A program made the position numbers and the translations under genes. A DNA stretch of 64,000 nt from Nemertoderma westbladi (Eukaryota > Xenacoelomorpha > Nemertodermatida > Nemertodermatidae): NCBI GenBank assembly GCA_032718475.1, contig JAUCBJ010007629.1, positions 107,047 through 171,046 of the forward strand. The letters run 5' to 3'. The notes under the pieces were generated by a model, which saw nothing but the letters and a program-made list of their open reading frames with translations, did not search any database and was not told where the DNA came from. Shown here in pieces: positions 11,585 to 22,776 of this stretch (the first letter of the stretch is position 1; the number at the start of each line of letters is the position of its first letter).

Positions 11585-11790
11585 TCCCTGTTAACAACTC
11601 TCCAAATATGTGATCTGCCGACTACGAGTTGGTTAGATCGAGTTTGTTGCTTAATTAAACCACGACTTTGTCTCAACTCAAATACCAGAGTTTCCTCGTA
11701 GTGGGTGCTGGCAAGCACGTAGAGAGTTTTTGAAGAGTATTGAAGGATTCTCAACTTCCACCAGTTGAAGTTGACCGTAATTATCCTTAA

Positions 11791-12977
11791 CCCTATTAAA
11801 CCCGGGGGGGGGTCAATATGACCCCCCCGTGGTTTTTTTATTATAATTCTGAAACAAACGCAGTTGGGAATCTGAAATTTTATGACTTTTCCTAAAAATC
11901 TATTGTCTTCCTAGTAGTGAAAACCGTTTTCAAAAATATTGGGTAGTTTTCGAGTTATAGCACCATTTTTTAACCCTACTTTTGCCACTTTTTTTGAGAC
12001 GTTTTTTGAAAATTACATTTCATTAAATATGAATTCTAACATCTCTTTTATTGATTTACACCGGTTTTTTGGTGTTAGAAATTGGATGGAATTCATATAA
12101 ATTGATTTAGAAATTTCAAACTTGTTTTTTCGGCGGGTGCCAATTTTTGGTGCCAGCACCAAATTTTAAAATATGTCAATTTTGTAAATTGATTGTGTGA
12201 AACTTGTTTTTTACGCAATTGGGGTTTTTTGGGGTTCTGGTTTCGATGAAATATATACGAGTTGCACCAAGCGTATCAAACTTGTATTTTTCGGTGGTGG
12301 GTGCAAATTTTGGTGCTAGCACAAAATTTTGAAAATCCATTCAATTGATAAAATTGTTTGTGACAATTTATTTCTTGCGTTTTAGAGGTTTATGGCTATT
12401 CTGAATTGAATGGAATATATAATTTTCGATCTAGGCATCTCAAACTTGTATTTTTCGGAAGTGGGTGCAAAATGTGGTGCTAGCACCAAATTTTGAAAAC
12501 CATCAAATATATAAATTGATTGTGTCACCTTGTTTCTTGCGTTATACGGGTTTGTGAGGGTTCTGAATTCAATGGAATCAGTAAAAATTTCATGAGAGTT
12601 TTCAAACTTGTATTTTTCGCCGGTGGGTGAAAATTGTTGTGCCAGCACCAAATTTTGGAAAATAAGCAAATTGATCAGTAGATAGTATCATCTTGTTTAT
12701 TGCGTTATACGGGTTTATGAGGGTCCTGAATCCGATGGAATCAATAAAAACAGCACTGGACATCGCAAACTTGTACTTTTTGTTGATGGGTACGAAATTT
12801 GGTCCTAGCACCAAAATTTGCCAAATTACGTCGAAAAATACAAGTAGCAATGATCTGGCATATTTGAAATGTATTCCATTAGAATCAGCGCCCTAGAAAA
12901 CCTGAAAATGTGAATTTATAGCATCGCATAAGTGAATTAAAAATTTTGTGTTCTAACTGAAAAGTGCTGGTAACTTG
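11791..12977 (+). mobile_element. piggyBac-like TTAA repeat, copy A (3' truncated)
   Basis: Begins directly after TTAA (11,787-11,790) with CCCTATTAAACCC, then the palindrome GGGGGGGTCAATATGACCCCCC, as in copies B, C and D. It contains the diverged internal repeats of about 162 bp. It stops abruptly at 12,977, inside sequence that continues in the other copies, and joins a LINE tail. No transposase is recognised; ORFs inside the repeats are artefacts of the repeat. Confidence 0.8.
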
Positions 12978-13165
12978 GACAGCCCATGACTTTCTTGAGA
13001 CGCATCGTAAAGGACACTGGCCTTAAAGATGCGGATGATCTAGCAAATGTCATGGGTGATAGGGAGTTGTGGCAGTGCAATTTTGTTGACAAGCCGGCAC
13101 AGCATTCTTAAAAATGCAGCTGCAATGCAGCATGCCGATCCTAGTAGTAGTAGTAGTAGTATGAA
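12978..13165 (+). mobile_element. LINE 3' end fragment
   Basis: Translation from about 12,984 gives a basic 'TFLRRIVKDTG...DADDLA...DRELWQ' run. This is the C-terminal signature seen in the last residues of many LINE ORF2 proteins (a TFRR-T-DxxLxxxG-TWxEAxxLAxDRxxWR-like pattern). A short 3' UTR and a (TAG)n tail at 13,141-13,160 follow. It is 5'-truncated against piggyBac-like copy A. Confidence 0.55.
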
Positions 13166-13242
13166 CATACATCATCGTCGTAGTAAAAATAGAAAAATAA
13201 AAAAAGGCAAACTCAAACACTGCGAAAAAAGTATTTTTTAAT

Positions 13243-14589
13243 AATGTCAATTATTAAGGAATTAGATTTATTTTCTACACAGCCAATACAGACTGAATTT
13301 AAAGCAAAGCATTATGAAACAATTTACCCAGTATCTAGTCTCAGAAGCGAGTCTAGGGAAGTCACGTTTCTTGTACCAAGATCCAATGAATTCTAAACGA
13401 AACTGCAAGATGCGTTATTAATTACAAAATGTACTGTACGGTGGGATAGACTACTTGAAAACTCACATATTTTATGTTGAATTACCCCTCTGGAACTATG
13501 TGGAGTGATATTAAAATAGACCTCAATGAGAAGCAGGTTGAAAATAGCAATAACCATTATTTCTACAAGTCGTACTTATCCAATTTACTATTTACTACAT
13601 ATGAAACAAAAAATGGGCTACTGGGGGCAGGCGGCTTTCGTCAGCCTTTATCCGAACACGAAAATTAAATTAATCCTGGCGTGCATCCTATTGCCGATTG
13701 CGGATATTTGGTAAACAAATGCAATTTGTAAGTGGATTGACGATTGATTTTGATACTGAAAGTAAAATAATACAACCCGGGTATGATTTAAGAATACATT
13801 TTAGAAAAGTATCAAATTCGTTTATTTTTAAAATCACTCCAAACGCAAACACTGTGACAAATCTTCGGCTAGAATTAGATGAAGTAAAGATCCAAAACCC
13901 TAGAATGGAATCCAGTAATAGAAAGCAGCCATCTACTACTAGGATCGGCATGCTGCATTGCAGCTGCATTTTTAATGCAGCTATTTCTACAGCTAATTCT
14001 CAGCTAATTCTGCAGCCATCTAAAAGGTTTAGAGAGCTACGATATTGAATATAAATTTAAAAAAAAAGAAGTTACTACATTTACTATTCCCGCTCAAACC
14101 ACAAATTACACCCAAACAAACATATTTGATGGTAAAAAACCCAAATTGGTTATTATCGGTTTTATAACAAATAATTCATATTCGGGTGAATTAACTAGGA
14201 ATCCGTTGAAATTTGAACATTTTAACCTTAGACACGCGGAACTGATTGTAGACGGTCCTCCAGTAGGTGGTGTAATATACGAGCCTAATTTTACAGATGG
14301 AACATACATTTTTGAGTATACTCAATTAATGAAGAACATTAATACATATATTAACGGTTATGGAGGTAATAATATAGACCATGAAACCTACTTAGGTAAC
14401 TGCCCACTCATATCCTGGGACCTAACTGCCGACGGCTATGTTAGGGATCCCCAGCCATCAATATATACTAACGGACAATTAAATTTAAGATTTGCCGAAC
14501 CATTGGTTGAGACCATAAATGTAATTGTTTTTAATATTTATGATCAATCATTAAGCTTAAATAGCAGGAAAGAAATACATATCGATTAA
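13243..14589 (+). pseudogene. Polinton major capsid protein (double jelly-roll), broken
   Basis: The reading starts at ATG 13,244 with a KELDLFSTQPIQT-like N-terminus, typical of Polinton/adintovirus MCPs, and runs about 45 codons to a stop at 13,395. Coding blocks continue in shifted frames at 13,474-13,668 and 13,698-13,920. The longest open block is 14,146-14,589, with LTRNPLKFEHFNLRHAEL, a PNFTDGTY stretch and a C-terminal TINVIVFNIYD strand, as in the second jelly roll. A short foreign insert (13,933-13,985) adds another break. The family role is the icosahedral shell of Polinton particles. The total span fits a full-length MCP of about 450 aa, but stops and frameshifts make it non-functional. 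Confidence 0.75.
13933..13985 (-). repeat. Second short LINE tail, inverted
   Basis: The complement of about 45 bases including GCAATGCAGCATGCCGATCC matches the LINE 3' tail at 13,109-13,150 in opposite orientation and ends in a (TAG)n-like run. A severely 5'-truncated LINE insertion is the simplest reading. The pair gives an apparent inverted repeat flanking part of the capsid pseudogene. Confidence 0.6.
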
Positions 14590-14591
14590 GT

Positions 14592-14987
14592 ATGTTATCT
14601 ACAGAGGACCTTGATATGTTTCCAGTGGGTGGTCACTATTTGGGGGCATTTCCGTCTAATAAATTACCTAAATTAGATAATAATAAGCGAAGAGACTACG
14701 GGTTAATAGTAAATACCGATAAAGCGCATCTACCTGGTGTTCATTGGGTGGCTATATATATACGAGATAATGAAGCTGAATTATTTAATTCATTTGGTCC
14801 AAAATATCCAAACAGATGTATTGAAAAATGGCTTGAGAAAAATTCAACAAAGTGGTGTACTACTCGCAGGCAATTTCAAGACCCTAGACGGACCATATGC
14901 GGGTTATACTGTCTTTATTACTTGGTAAATCGAATTCACACAAACTATCCAATGAGAGCGTTTACAAATAATGTGAAAAATAAATGA
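14592..14987 (+). CDS. Polinton cysteine protease (adenain/Ulp1-like)
   Basis: 131-aa ORF. The catalytic signature is clear: GVHWVAIYI (His near residue 52), FNSFG with an Asn at the acidic position, a Gln in RRQFQD, and the nucleophile Cys in RTICGLYCLYYL. Polinton PRO proteins are adenovirus protease/Ulp1 relatives thought to mature the capsid. The start follows two bases after the capsid stop, in the normal MCP-PRO neighbourhood. It is slightly short of the usual PRO length and the C-terminus (FTNNVKNK) may be native. It is one of the best-preserved Polinton ORFs here. Confidence 0.8.
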   Translation: MLSTEDLDMFPVGGHYLGAFPSNKLPKLDNNKRRDYGLIVNTDKAHLPGVHWVAIYIRDNEAELFNSFGPKYPNRCIEKWLEKNSTKWCTTRRQFQDPRRTICGLYCLYYLVNRIHTNYPMRAFTNNVKNK

Positions 14988-15089
14988 ATTAATATTATTT
15001 AAATGGCTTGTTAATTAATATAAAATAAACCAACAGGCGTTGTAATTAATCATTTAACTTTTGTTTATTTAAAAATATTATTCGATAAA

Positions 15090-15660
15090 ATGGATAATGT
15101 TATTTTTGTTGATTTTCAATATTATAAGATAGACAATAAGGAATATCCGGTAGTATTTAAAGAATTTGCTATATTCGATTCTAAATACAGTAAAACTAAT
15201 ATAAAGACGTTTTTAATTAAAGGACCTCCTGATATTAACTTATCGGCATTAGATAAAGCCCACGTAAACAATTTACGCGATATTATATCGCATTTACCCT
15301 GGGATTACGGTGACATTTCGCAAGATGACTTTAAAAAGTACATGAAGAGACATTTGAAATATAAATATAATATATATATATTCGGGTTGATGAAAGCCGC
15401 AATATTAAATACCCAACTTGATGTTTACGCTCCAAAATTGATGAACAAATTGGGAATATTTCGACTATATTAAAATTATTTAACTCCATTTCCCTTCCAC
15501 GATAAATTAACTACTGTAGAAGATAAATGTAGTTTTCACAAAGATGGTGATAGCTGCTTCAATTACTGCTCAGCGAAAAGGATTGGAGGGTATGTAACAA
15601 AGCGATTAACTGAGACAGGTGATAAACAGAAAGAAATAACTGTGGTGAATGATGTACAGT
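15090..15660 (+). pseudogene. Conserved small Polinton ORF, exonuclease-like?
   Basis: The first block (15,090-15,473, 127 aa) starts MDNVIFVDFQYYKID and has a VVFKEFAIFD motif. A 'VDxQ...KEIA' start of this kind recurs in ORFs of Polintons and related invertebrate elements, and the spacing of acidic residues recalls DnaQ-type exonucleases; that function is an inference. After a stop, coding continues in another frame with CSFHKDGDSCFNYCSAKR (15,527-15,580), a Cys/His tail that in relatives closes the same protein. One frameshift and one stop therefore break it. It follows the protease on the same strand. Confidence 0.5.
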
Positions 15661-17449
15661 AGGTTTACTCAAAGCTTGTAATGTGATGGGATATAATATA
15701 ATTTTATTTTGGTGATGGTCTTGATGTTAATATAAAAATATAATAAAATATAATTTTTTTTACAACAAGTTCTCTAAAAAAGAATCAATTGCGCTAGGTT
15801 AACATACCCATTTAACAATATGATGTAGACGTAACATATACAGTAAGTATTCCCGATATCATTCTAATATAGTTGTACCGGTATCACGAAACAACCTTTA
15901 CATCGCAAACTAATAACACATACAGTAGTTGACCAGAGATATAACTTTAGTAATATTAGTCAGAAATGCAACATAATCTGTACAGGATGTAATGTTAACC
16001 TGTTGGTACCGGTACTGTTAAATTCAATAATTTAGTATAGGCCTATCCACAGCTGTCATCCACTTTATCAGTACCGGTAGTGTTTTACTCTTCCAACACT
16101 GCAGTCGCAGTCTACCGGTATCAGTAATCTAGTTCAATCTGTCAATAGCATTTGTTTTTTTCCACCTATGACTGTATAAGCATACTACAGTCCGACTGTG
16201 TCTTGATAAGCATACAACAGTCAGACAGTACCTTGATATGATAAGCATACTGCAGACAGGCTGTGCCTTGATTCTGAAAATGCTTAATTACTAACCTATC
16301 GCTAGCAGTTAGAGTTGAAATTTACTGGTAGTATTCTACTCTTCCAACACTGCAGTCACGGTCTACCGGTAATTAGTAATCTAGTTCAGTCAGGAACACT
16401 GGTCACAATATGTCCAATTTACAGCTAGAATGTGTCCGCGGAAAACGCTCTGAGATTGAAATTTCTCCATAGAAAACAATGCTAAATTTAATTTGAAATC
16501 CGGCAGTGAAATTTTAACATTAGCATTCTAAAAATTATGCCATTAGGGGTAGAATCCCCATAAAATTCTGTATAAATTAATTTGAGAATTGGAATCTCAT
16601 CATTGGGATAACTATCATAATATTAAAAATAAAAAATGTACCCAGCTTCTGCTTTGAGTACTAGTGGAGTTACAACCAAAATATGTCCGGAAATATAATC
16701 GCAGCCTGTGAAGGATAAATAGTGGCTGCATGGACACTTTCTGGCTGTAAATATGTGGAAAATTTTTGACTGAGCTTCAGCCAGAAAGTGACCAGTGTTC
16801 CTAACTGTAGTTCAATAGCATTTGTTTTTTTTCCACCTATAAGCATACTGCAGTCAGGCAAGCATACTGCAGTCATGACCTGGATTGCACGCATGAGCCT
16901 CACATGCAGGGATTAGATCCCCTACCCAAACAATACAGTACTGCAGTACTGTCACTGTTGTTGTAACAGTATAGTCAGATAGAGCATACTGATTTCCTTC
17001 GATTAGCATTGTACTACAGTACTACAGTATTAATGTAACAGTACCTGCAGTAACAAACTAACCCAATGTATGCAATATCATGAGCCAGTTACAATCAGAT
17101 GTGTGCGCAGTCAACCACACTGCTGGGATGCAGTCAACCTCGCAACCAGCCTCGCAGCCAGCCTCGCAGCTACTGCCAGCTAGGATTGCAGTCAGCCTGT
17201 GAGAGTCATGCTTATTCAAACGAGGTTAGTTTTCCCTAACTACCGATAGATCGATTGAAAAATAATAATGTTTAATTTTCACCTTCTAATTACCAATATA
17301 TTCTACACCTAAAGTCACAACACCAAACATTAACAAATAATTAACCTGTTTACTAAATATAGGGTAATAAATGTGAAATTTGCTAGGTGAACACATTAAA
17401 GTACATTTACCGGTATGAAAGCAGCAAATGACTACGGTATTATTTATTC
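15661..17449. repeat. Non-coding AT-rich stretch with dispersed repeats
   Basis: No gene seen. Segments containing TCTTCCAACACTGCAGTC occur near 16,090 and 16,336, and GCATTTGTTTTTT-TCCACCTAT near 16,150 and 16,823, showing local duplication. ACCGGTA and CTGCAGTA words are frequent. A CAGCCTCGCAGC short repeat lies near 17,140-17,180. A 421-bp MITE occupies 16,387-16,807. Confidence 0.5.
16387..16807. mobile_element. 421-bp MITE with 20-bp TIRs and 5-bp TSD
   Basis: The left end CAGTCAGGAACACTGGTCAC (16,387-16,406) is the inverted complement of the right end (16,788-16,807) with one mismatch. Both ends are flanked by TAGTT (16,382-16,386 and 16,808-16,812). It has no ORF. The flank resembles a local repeat copy near 16,130, consistent with insertion there. 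The superfamily is not assigned: a 5-bp duplication with CAG...CTG ends does not match the usual 8-bp hAT pattern. Confidence 0.85.
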
Positions 17450-17839
17450 TTATTTTGCAATTATTAAAAATTTCAGGTTCATATATGACTTGAAGTTGTA
17501 CATATCAAAGACAACATAAAACCCGGTATTGTTTATCAATAACCTATAGACTCCAGAGTTAATACTAAAAATATAAGTACATAAATTAGCAGATTTTAAA
17601 ATCAAATTAATACTTGTTTTATCAAATATATTATTTTTTACTTTTTGGAAATTATACTTACTACCTAATAATGTAATACGACCATTTTTAAATATTAATA
17701 ATGTGGCACCAAATATCTTATATATAAACTGATTTGGTTTGAGTATGTGTTTACCAGATAATTGATTTTTTAATTCTTTCAAATTAATCGCTGACACTTG
17801 CTGGCAACTTACATTCTTATTAACTATCTGATAGTTCAT
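17450..17839 (-). CDS. Small Polinton ORF with TBP-like motif (129 aa)
   Basis: ORF starting MNYQIVNKNVS. The central segment ATLLIFKNGRITLLGSKY resembles one half of the TATA-binding-protein saddle (hydrophobic strand, 'F-x-x-G-K/R', strand, 'TGAK/LGSK'). Only one repeat is apparent and the match is short, so a TBP fold is an inference. It overlaps the polymerase ORF end by about 20 bp in another frame, as a downstream gene would in a compact element. It could instead be a hypothetical Polinton protein unrelated to TBP. Confidence 0.45.
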   Translation of the reverse strand: MNYQIVNKNVSCQQVSAINLKELKNQLSGKHILKPNQFIYKIFGATLLIFKNGRITLLGSKYNFQKVKNNIFDKTSINLILKSANLCTYIFSINSGVYRLLINNTGFYVVFDMYNFKSYMNLKFLIIAK

Positions 17840-19081
17840 TGTTTTGTTCCCGATAAATAGGTATATTTATTTTATTTAGTGGTTTTACAACCTTTGTTTG
17901 ATAGTGACCCCAGGAAAGTGAATGATTTTTATTAACCCAATAAAGTTTATCATCAAATGCGCTGAGAGCAAACTTATCTCGTGCTATAGTGTACACTTTG
18001 TGTAATTGACTCTGAAATTGATGCGTTTCCTTAGAAATTTCTTCGTTATACTTATATGCTCTTAAATAATCTTTTTGGCAAATTTTTTTATCCACGACAG
18101 CTCTTGTTATTCTTTTTGCCCGTCCTATATTCGTTTCATTCCATTCCAAAATTGAATATAACTTTGGACATAAAAATACAGCTTGTTTAATCTCTCATGA
18201 GCACAACTCATCTTTACAGTAATAGAGTCTGGATTTATTTTTATTACTATAAAGCGGGTGATCCTTGGGGTAATTAGAGGTATCTAGAATATTATTTTTA
18301 ATTAAGGCTTTTAAGAAATTACTCTGCGATGTATTATAATAACAACCTATTAATGAGTCTGTATCTGATGCTACAATTTCAATTCGGCAGTTTAATTCTT
18401 TCTCAATAGGTAGTAATCTATCGTAGTACAGCTCATACATATCAAGTTTGGCTAAATCCAAGACAGTACTACCTACATAGACTGGTTTATCTAATGTCAC
18501 GCTGTCTTTCACTAATAAGTGTCCCGATAAGGAATTGTTTTAAATCATGAAATTTTCGTGATTTATACGTTTCACCAATTGATCGCATTTCTCATTGCTA
18601 TTAGCGATACGGAAATTACATCGGTCCCGTATCTTTTCTATTGACTTACCAAATAACGAGTTATTCAGCAGCTTTGCAACAGCTGTTTCAATATAAGTTT
18701 TTGCTAGTTGTCTTTGATTAATATTAAAATCTATATAGGGTTTAAATACAAAGTCTTGATGGAAAGAATACAATTTATGGAGCTTAGTACCAATTAAACC
18801 TTGTTTTATATAAAATTTTAGCAGTTTTAAATGTACATGATAGAATTCTTTATCGAATTGTGTCAACATAAGTTTTGGTGCACACATCTTATACTTGCTA
18901 TTAGTACCTCTTTGTTTACATACATTATTAAATTGATCTTTCATATGTGGTAAAGCATTGTCTCATTTATACTTAAATGTTCTGGGGCTAAGGGTAGTTC
19001 TAATGTACGATCATGAATATCTTTGAGATATTTCAAATCGCAAATTAAGAAAAACCCAATATCCCCTTCAGTATCAAGATT
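17820..19081 (-). pseudogene. Protein-primed DNA polymerase B, C-terminal half, broken
   Basis: Read 5' to 3' on minus, four blocks in order. 19,081-18,941 holds motif A (GFFLICDLKYLKDIHD, then LPLAPEHLS). 18,944-18,540 holds motif B (KLLNNSLFGKSIEKIRDR). 18,512-18,195 holds KPVYVGSTVLDLAKLDMYELY and motif C with DTDS. 18,149-17,820 is the conserved end (AKRITRAV..., KFALSAFDDKLYW). These are the family B palm motifs as found in Polinton pPolB, which replicates the transposon. Frames change between blocks and stops separate them, and the exonuclease and N-terminal parts are missing. The upstream end is replaced by an inverted-repeat element at 19,082, which contributes the apparent first 30 codons of the motif A frame. 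Confidence 0.9.
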
Positions 19082-19924
19082 TGTGGCTGGCCACGAGAAA
19101 AGGGACCTTATGTCACCGGAGGTCGATTTTGAGTTATTAGGCCTACGAGATGCAGAATTTTCCAGAGATTTTAACAAAAAAAACGGTGTCTCAATATCTA
19201 TTTCTAAAAAAAAGTTATAGCGATTTATGTGAAGGTGAATCGGGTAGCAAAATTTTTATTAATAGCGGTTATAATAAGCGATTATTTAAAAAAATGGAAA
19301 ATATTAATAATATCATCAATCAATTCTTACTATATAGTTAGGCAGTTTAATGTTATTCGGCTTTTTATACAACTTTTAACACTTTGAAACTATTAATATT
19401 GTTCATGAACTATTTAAAAAAAAATTTTGCAAAATTTTCAAAAAAACATGTAGGCCTAACCAAAAAATTTTTTTTTTTAATTTAACATTTTTTCAAAAAG
19501 ATAAATTTTTTTAACAAATTTTAAAATTATTTGTATTTTGAATTCTTTATTGGGATTACAAAATTTAAGAACTAACGAATTTAAATTAAGAAAATGACAG
19601 CCATATTACATTTAAAAAATAACTGTAGGCCTACAGTACCTATTACAGTATTACAATTTCAATTTATTACAGTCCTAAATTCAGACATGAAAACCCTAAG
19701 ACAGTGTTGTATACAACACTGCAACATCTTATATTGCTTCCTGTAATTAGTTATTTCCTAGGTATATTGAATATCAGAACCAATTTGAATTTCCCTCATC
19801 GTTTTATACATTTCTAAATTGATAATCCAATTAAATTTGTTCAAAAATAGAGGGAAACTTTAAACGCGATTATCTCAGAATCAGGTTTTGCGACATAAGG
19901 TCCCTTTTCTCGTGGCCAGCCACA
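19082..19924. mobile_element. 843-bp inverted-repeat element
   Basis: TGTGGCTGGCCACGAGAAAA at 19,082 onward is repeated as its inverted complement ending at 19,924. Identity extends about 32 bp and weakens to about 60 bp. The interior is very AT-rich without a gene, and holds the perfect 20-bp palindrome CAGTGTTGTATACAACACTG at 19,702-19,721. It abuts DNA polymerase B motif A sequence on the left; no clear target duplication was found. A MITE or foldback element is likely. Confidence 0.7.
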
Positions 19925-20189
19925 TATTCTTAAAGATAATCATTGGTCCACCAATTTTATAACTAAAACGACATTATTTGTTACTGACAAATTACTGCGA
20001 TGAGATTGATCCAACTAATTAATGCATATACTAATATAATACAGCGGTCCATTTAAACACAGAAAAATTCGTTACAAAATATTAATTTGTACGTACTAGG
20101 GAGGCAACCGTCTAATGCATAACCAACCTGGCTACTGAACCAATCAAACAATGAGTGAAAATATAAGCATACCAATACGAATAAGAACC

Positions 20190-20350
20190 AAAGCAGGACC
20201 TTATCACCCCTGGAACTTTATCGCCCCTATAAATTGCATTTTTGTTGGGAACTTATCGACCCCCAGTTCTGAGTTTTTAGGAACTTATTGCCCCTGGGTC
20301 TTTATCGCCCCCGAGTCTTTATCGCCCCTCATCCTTTATCGCCCCTGTCA
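20190..20350 (+). repeat. Imperfect TTTATCGCCCC repeats
   Basis: A short motif (C)TTTATCGCCCCY, also as ACTTATCGACCCC and ACTTATTGCCCCT, recurs about seven times at irregular spacing. Not coding. Confidence 0.6.
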
Positions 20351-20511
20351 TTATATACAGGATACTTTTCCCCAACTTTCTCATGCTTCCTCTAAGTTAA
20401 ATACTTTACTGTAGTTATAGTTTATATTTATTCTCAAATAGTTTCAGTTAGAGGAGGCCTACATTTAGAAATTATATTATTCATATTTTCATATTCAATT
20501 CATAGACTAAG

Positions 20512-20600
20512 CAGCAGCTTGATTTAGTGTTAACAATCTGGGCTTTCATTCTGGAGGCTCCAGGTTCGATCCCTAGACAACGCATTTTTTTTACTGTTTT
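20512..20600 (+). mobile_element. tRNA-like SINE head or tRNA pseudogene
   Basis: GGTTCGATCCC at about 20,564 is a perfect RNA polymerase III B box. The upstream TGATTTAGTGTTAACA is a decayed A box/D-arm, at normal tRNA spacing. A T-run follows at 20,587. No clean cloverleaf or CCA is seen, so a SINE or pseudo-tRNA is likelier than a working tRNA. Confidence 0.5.
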
Positions 20601-22776
20601 GGCACGGGACTTTAAATGCTGCAGACTATACAGACTATACAGACTATAGCGTCTGTTGCTTCAAGTTGAAGAATTTCTATCTGGGTTTTCTTTGGAAGAT
20701 TCTCTTCGATCTCGATGAGTTTCCTCAAAGGTTTGTCGATAATAGTTGTTGCAGTCAAATCATCACCAAGGTGACTGGTACGCACGCGGGTCTACCTTGA
20801 TTCTTCTGTAACCTCATTGATGCATTGTCCTTCATAAGGTAACATCGTGAACATAGATGGCTTCCCACACAACAAAGATACACATCCCGAAAGATACTAA
20901 AGTCCTGCTCGGGTAAATGCGTTGCACTGAGCGTCAGAATTTGAAAAAGGGTTTAAGGAATCGTCTGAACACATCACTGTGATTTCTTCCTACTGAGTGC
21001 ATGTCCTTTGCTCCAAACTGTTCAAAAAGAGCTTCATTCTCCTCCTGAATGTCCTGAATGAATTGGCTCTCCTGATATCCTCTATGACACTTATAAGAAT
21101 AGTGGTTACGTTTTTAGTCACTACTAGAGAGAATACAACGGAAGTTTATGTTAGTTTTGTGGCAGACTTGGAGGGTTTCGACGGCACTTGGCTCGACCAC
21201 GCTCTAAACCTCCTACTCATAGCCTAGGATCTAAGGTTTCTTTAATGACATACTGGCTCTTATCTAAAAATTATGCCAAATAAAAAACGATTTGGGCTAA
21301 ACTGGCTGTGAGTCCAAAATTACTCACCTTTTTGTCCCAAAACTACTACCCATAAAAATATGCAGTGATGGGATCCGAGTTGGCAAGGATCCCGACCGGG
21401 TTTGTTCTAGGTCATATATGCGTTGTTGCGTTCGTTAATGACTTAGGCTAATGATCTGAAAGGCCGTAGGCCGTTAAAGTAAACAGTTTTGCTGGTTATA
21501 TCTGTTAATAGTCTCAAATAAATACCGGTATTACAGCACAGTATAGCACAATATCAATAATGTTCGTGACGATGGTTAAAAACCGTTTGGGCTTCAATCT
21601 ACTAATAGCCAACTAAAGTCACAATTAATAATGTAACGGTTATATACAATATGGGTTACACATTGCTACCTAAGTTTGGCCTGGCCAATAATGGCTGTGT
21701 TGTGAATATCAGCAAGCCGCCCGAATGATTGTTTGTTCCCTTTGTCAAACTCAACTTCCCCTGAGACCGGCTATGTGCCAACATCTCCCTCTGTGACTGA
21801 CAATATTTATTGCTCTGTGGTGGTTGGTATCCAATATTGTGCTGACAATATTGGATGGTTAATCATGATTCGTAAATAATAAATTTTCCCATTTTCCACT
21901 GGGTGGTGTAGCAAACAATACGCTTACACTCCCTCCCATGCTATCTTCCCGGTAAGAAGATACAATCAACCTTAAGTGCACTCCAATTCCGCTGGAATCC
22001 GATTTAATATCTGATGTGGGGTGGGATATTTTCTTGGGATCAGTTTTCCAGACTGGCCCCCATGGGTTTGTTCTCACTACTCACCCTTGGTACATTCGCG
22101 TGCTAACCTGTACCAAGGTATCTGGCGTCTCTATATTTAGATAATCGCCCTTTCTCCTAACTCTAGTCCCATAGGACCCTCTCTTCACTCGCTCCCCATG
22201 CTTCCCGGAATACTTTTGGACCTGGCATTCTTCACTTCACTTCACTTGTTTCTCGCACCTCCCACAAGGTTCACCGTATTCAACCCTCATGCTTATCTCT
22301 CTACACTCCTGTCGGGTTCCCACAATGTCATTTGTGTGGCCTTACTTGAGAAATGGGATCCATTCAATGACTCATTTTTGTTTCAGTCACTTAGTTCCCA
22401 GTCCCAGGAGCTAATTGGAAAAGGTTGTATATGACTATAGTATGTATATTTGTTATCTTCCTTTCCTACTTATTGCACTTTACATTAATTGCATATTAAT
22501 TAATTGCATATTAATTAAATTTACATAGAGGATCCAGGCCTCAAGTTATCAGTTAATTTTAGTCCACTTACGGTGCCTTCCAGGCATATCAATATCGCCC
22601 GCCCTATCAATCCTAATGTTTACCTCCGGTTTCTTCTGGAAACCACCTCAGTTCCATACCCCTCTCATCGTCCTGCCTTGGGCGTTTCCTATCCTCCTCT
22701 TACCTCTTCAGGGTACTCATCCGCATTGATACCGCCTTGCCAGTCCCCGTTGATGGTTCTTTAGGGGCGGCTGTGA
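20601..22776. other. Unassigned DNA
   Basis: No reliable gene. Minus-strand fragments near 20,650-20,760 and 21,860-22,077 look weakly coding but are broken and unrecognised. Composition is less AT-rich between 22,080 and 22,440. TTAATTGCATATTAATTAATTGC-type repeats lie near 22,490-22,515. Confidence 0.35.

Larger units (their letters stand above)
13243..19081. mobile_element. Maverick/Polinton remnant
   Basis: Capsid-like, cysteine-protease and small ORFs on plus (13,243-15,660) face DNA polymerase B and a small ORF on minus (17,450-19,081). This gene set (MCP, PRO, pPolB) and convergent layout identify a Polinton, a self-synthesising DNA transposon related to DNA viruses. Integrase, packaging ATPase, minor capsid and terminal inverted repeats are not seen, and most genes carry frameshifts or stops. 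It is a dead fragment interrupted by MITE-like insertions. Confidence 0.85.

Noticed and set aside
12382-12850. Minus-strand ORFs with recurring EKYKFE / FAPT motifs, also at 57,228-57,696 and 61,694-62,163
   Set aside because: They follow the 162-bp internal repeats of the piggyBac-like elements and change frame between copies; not a transposase.
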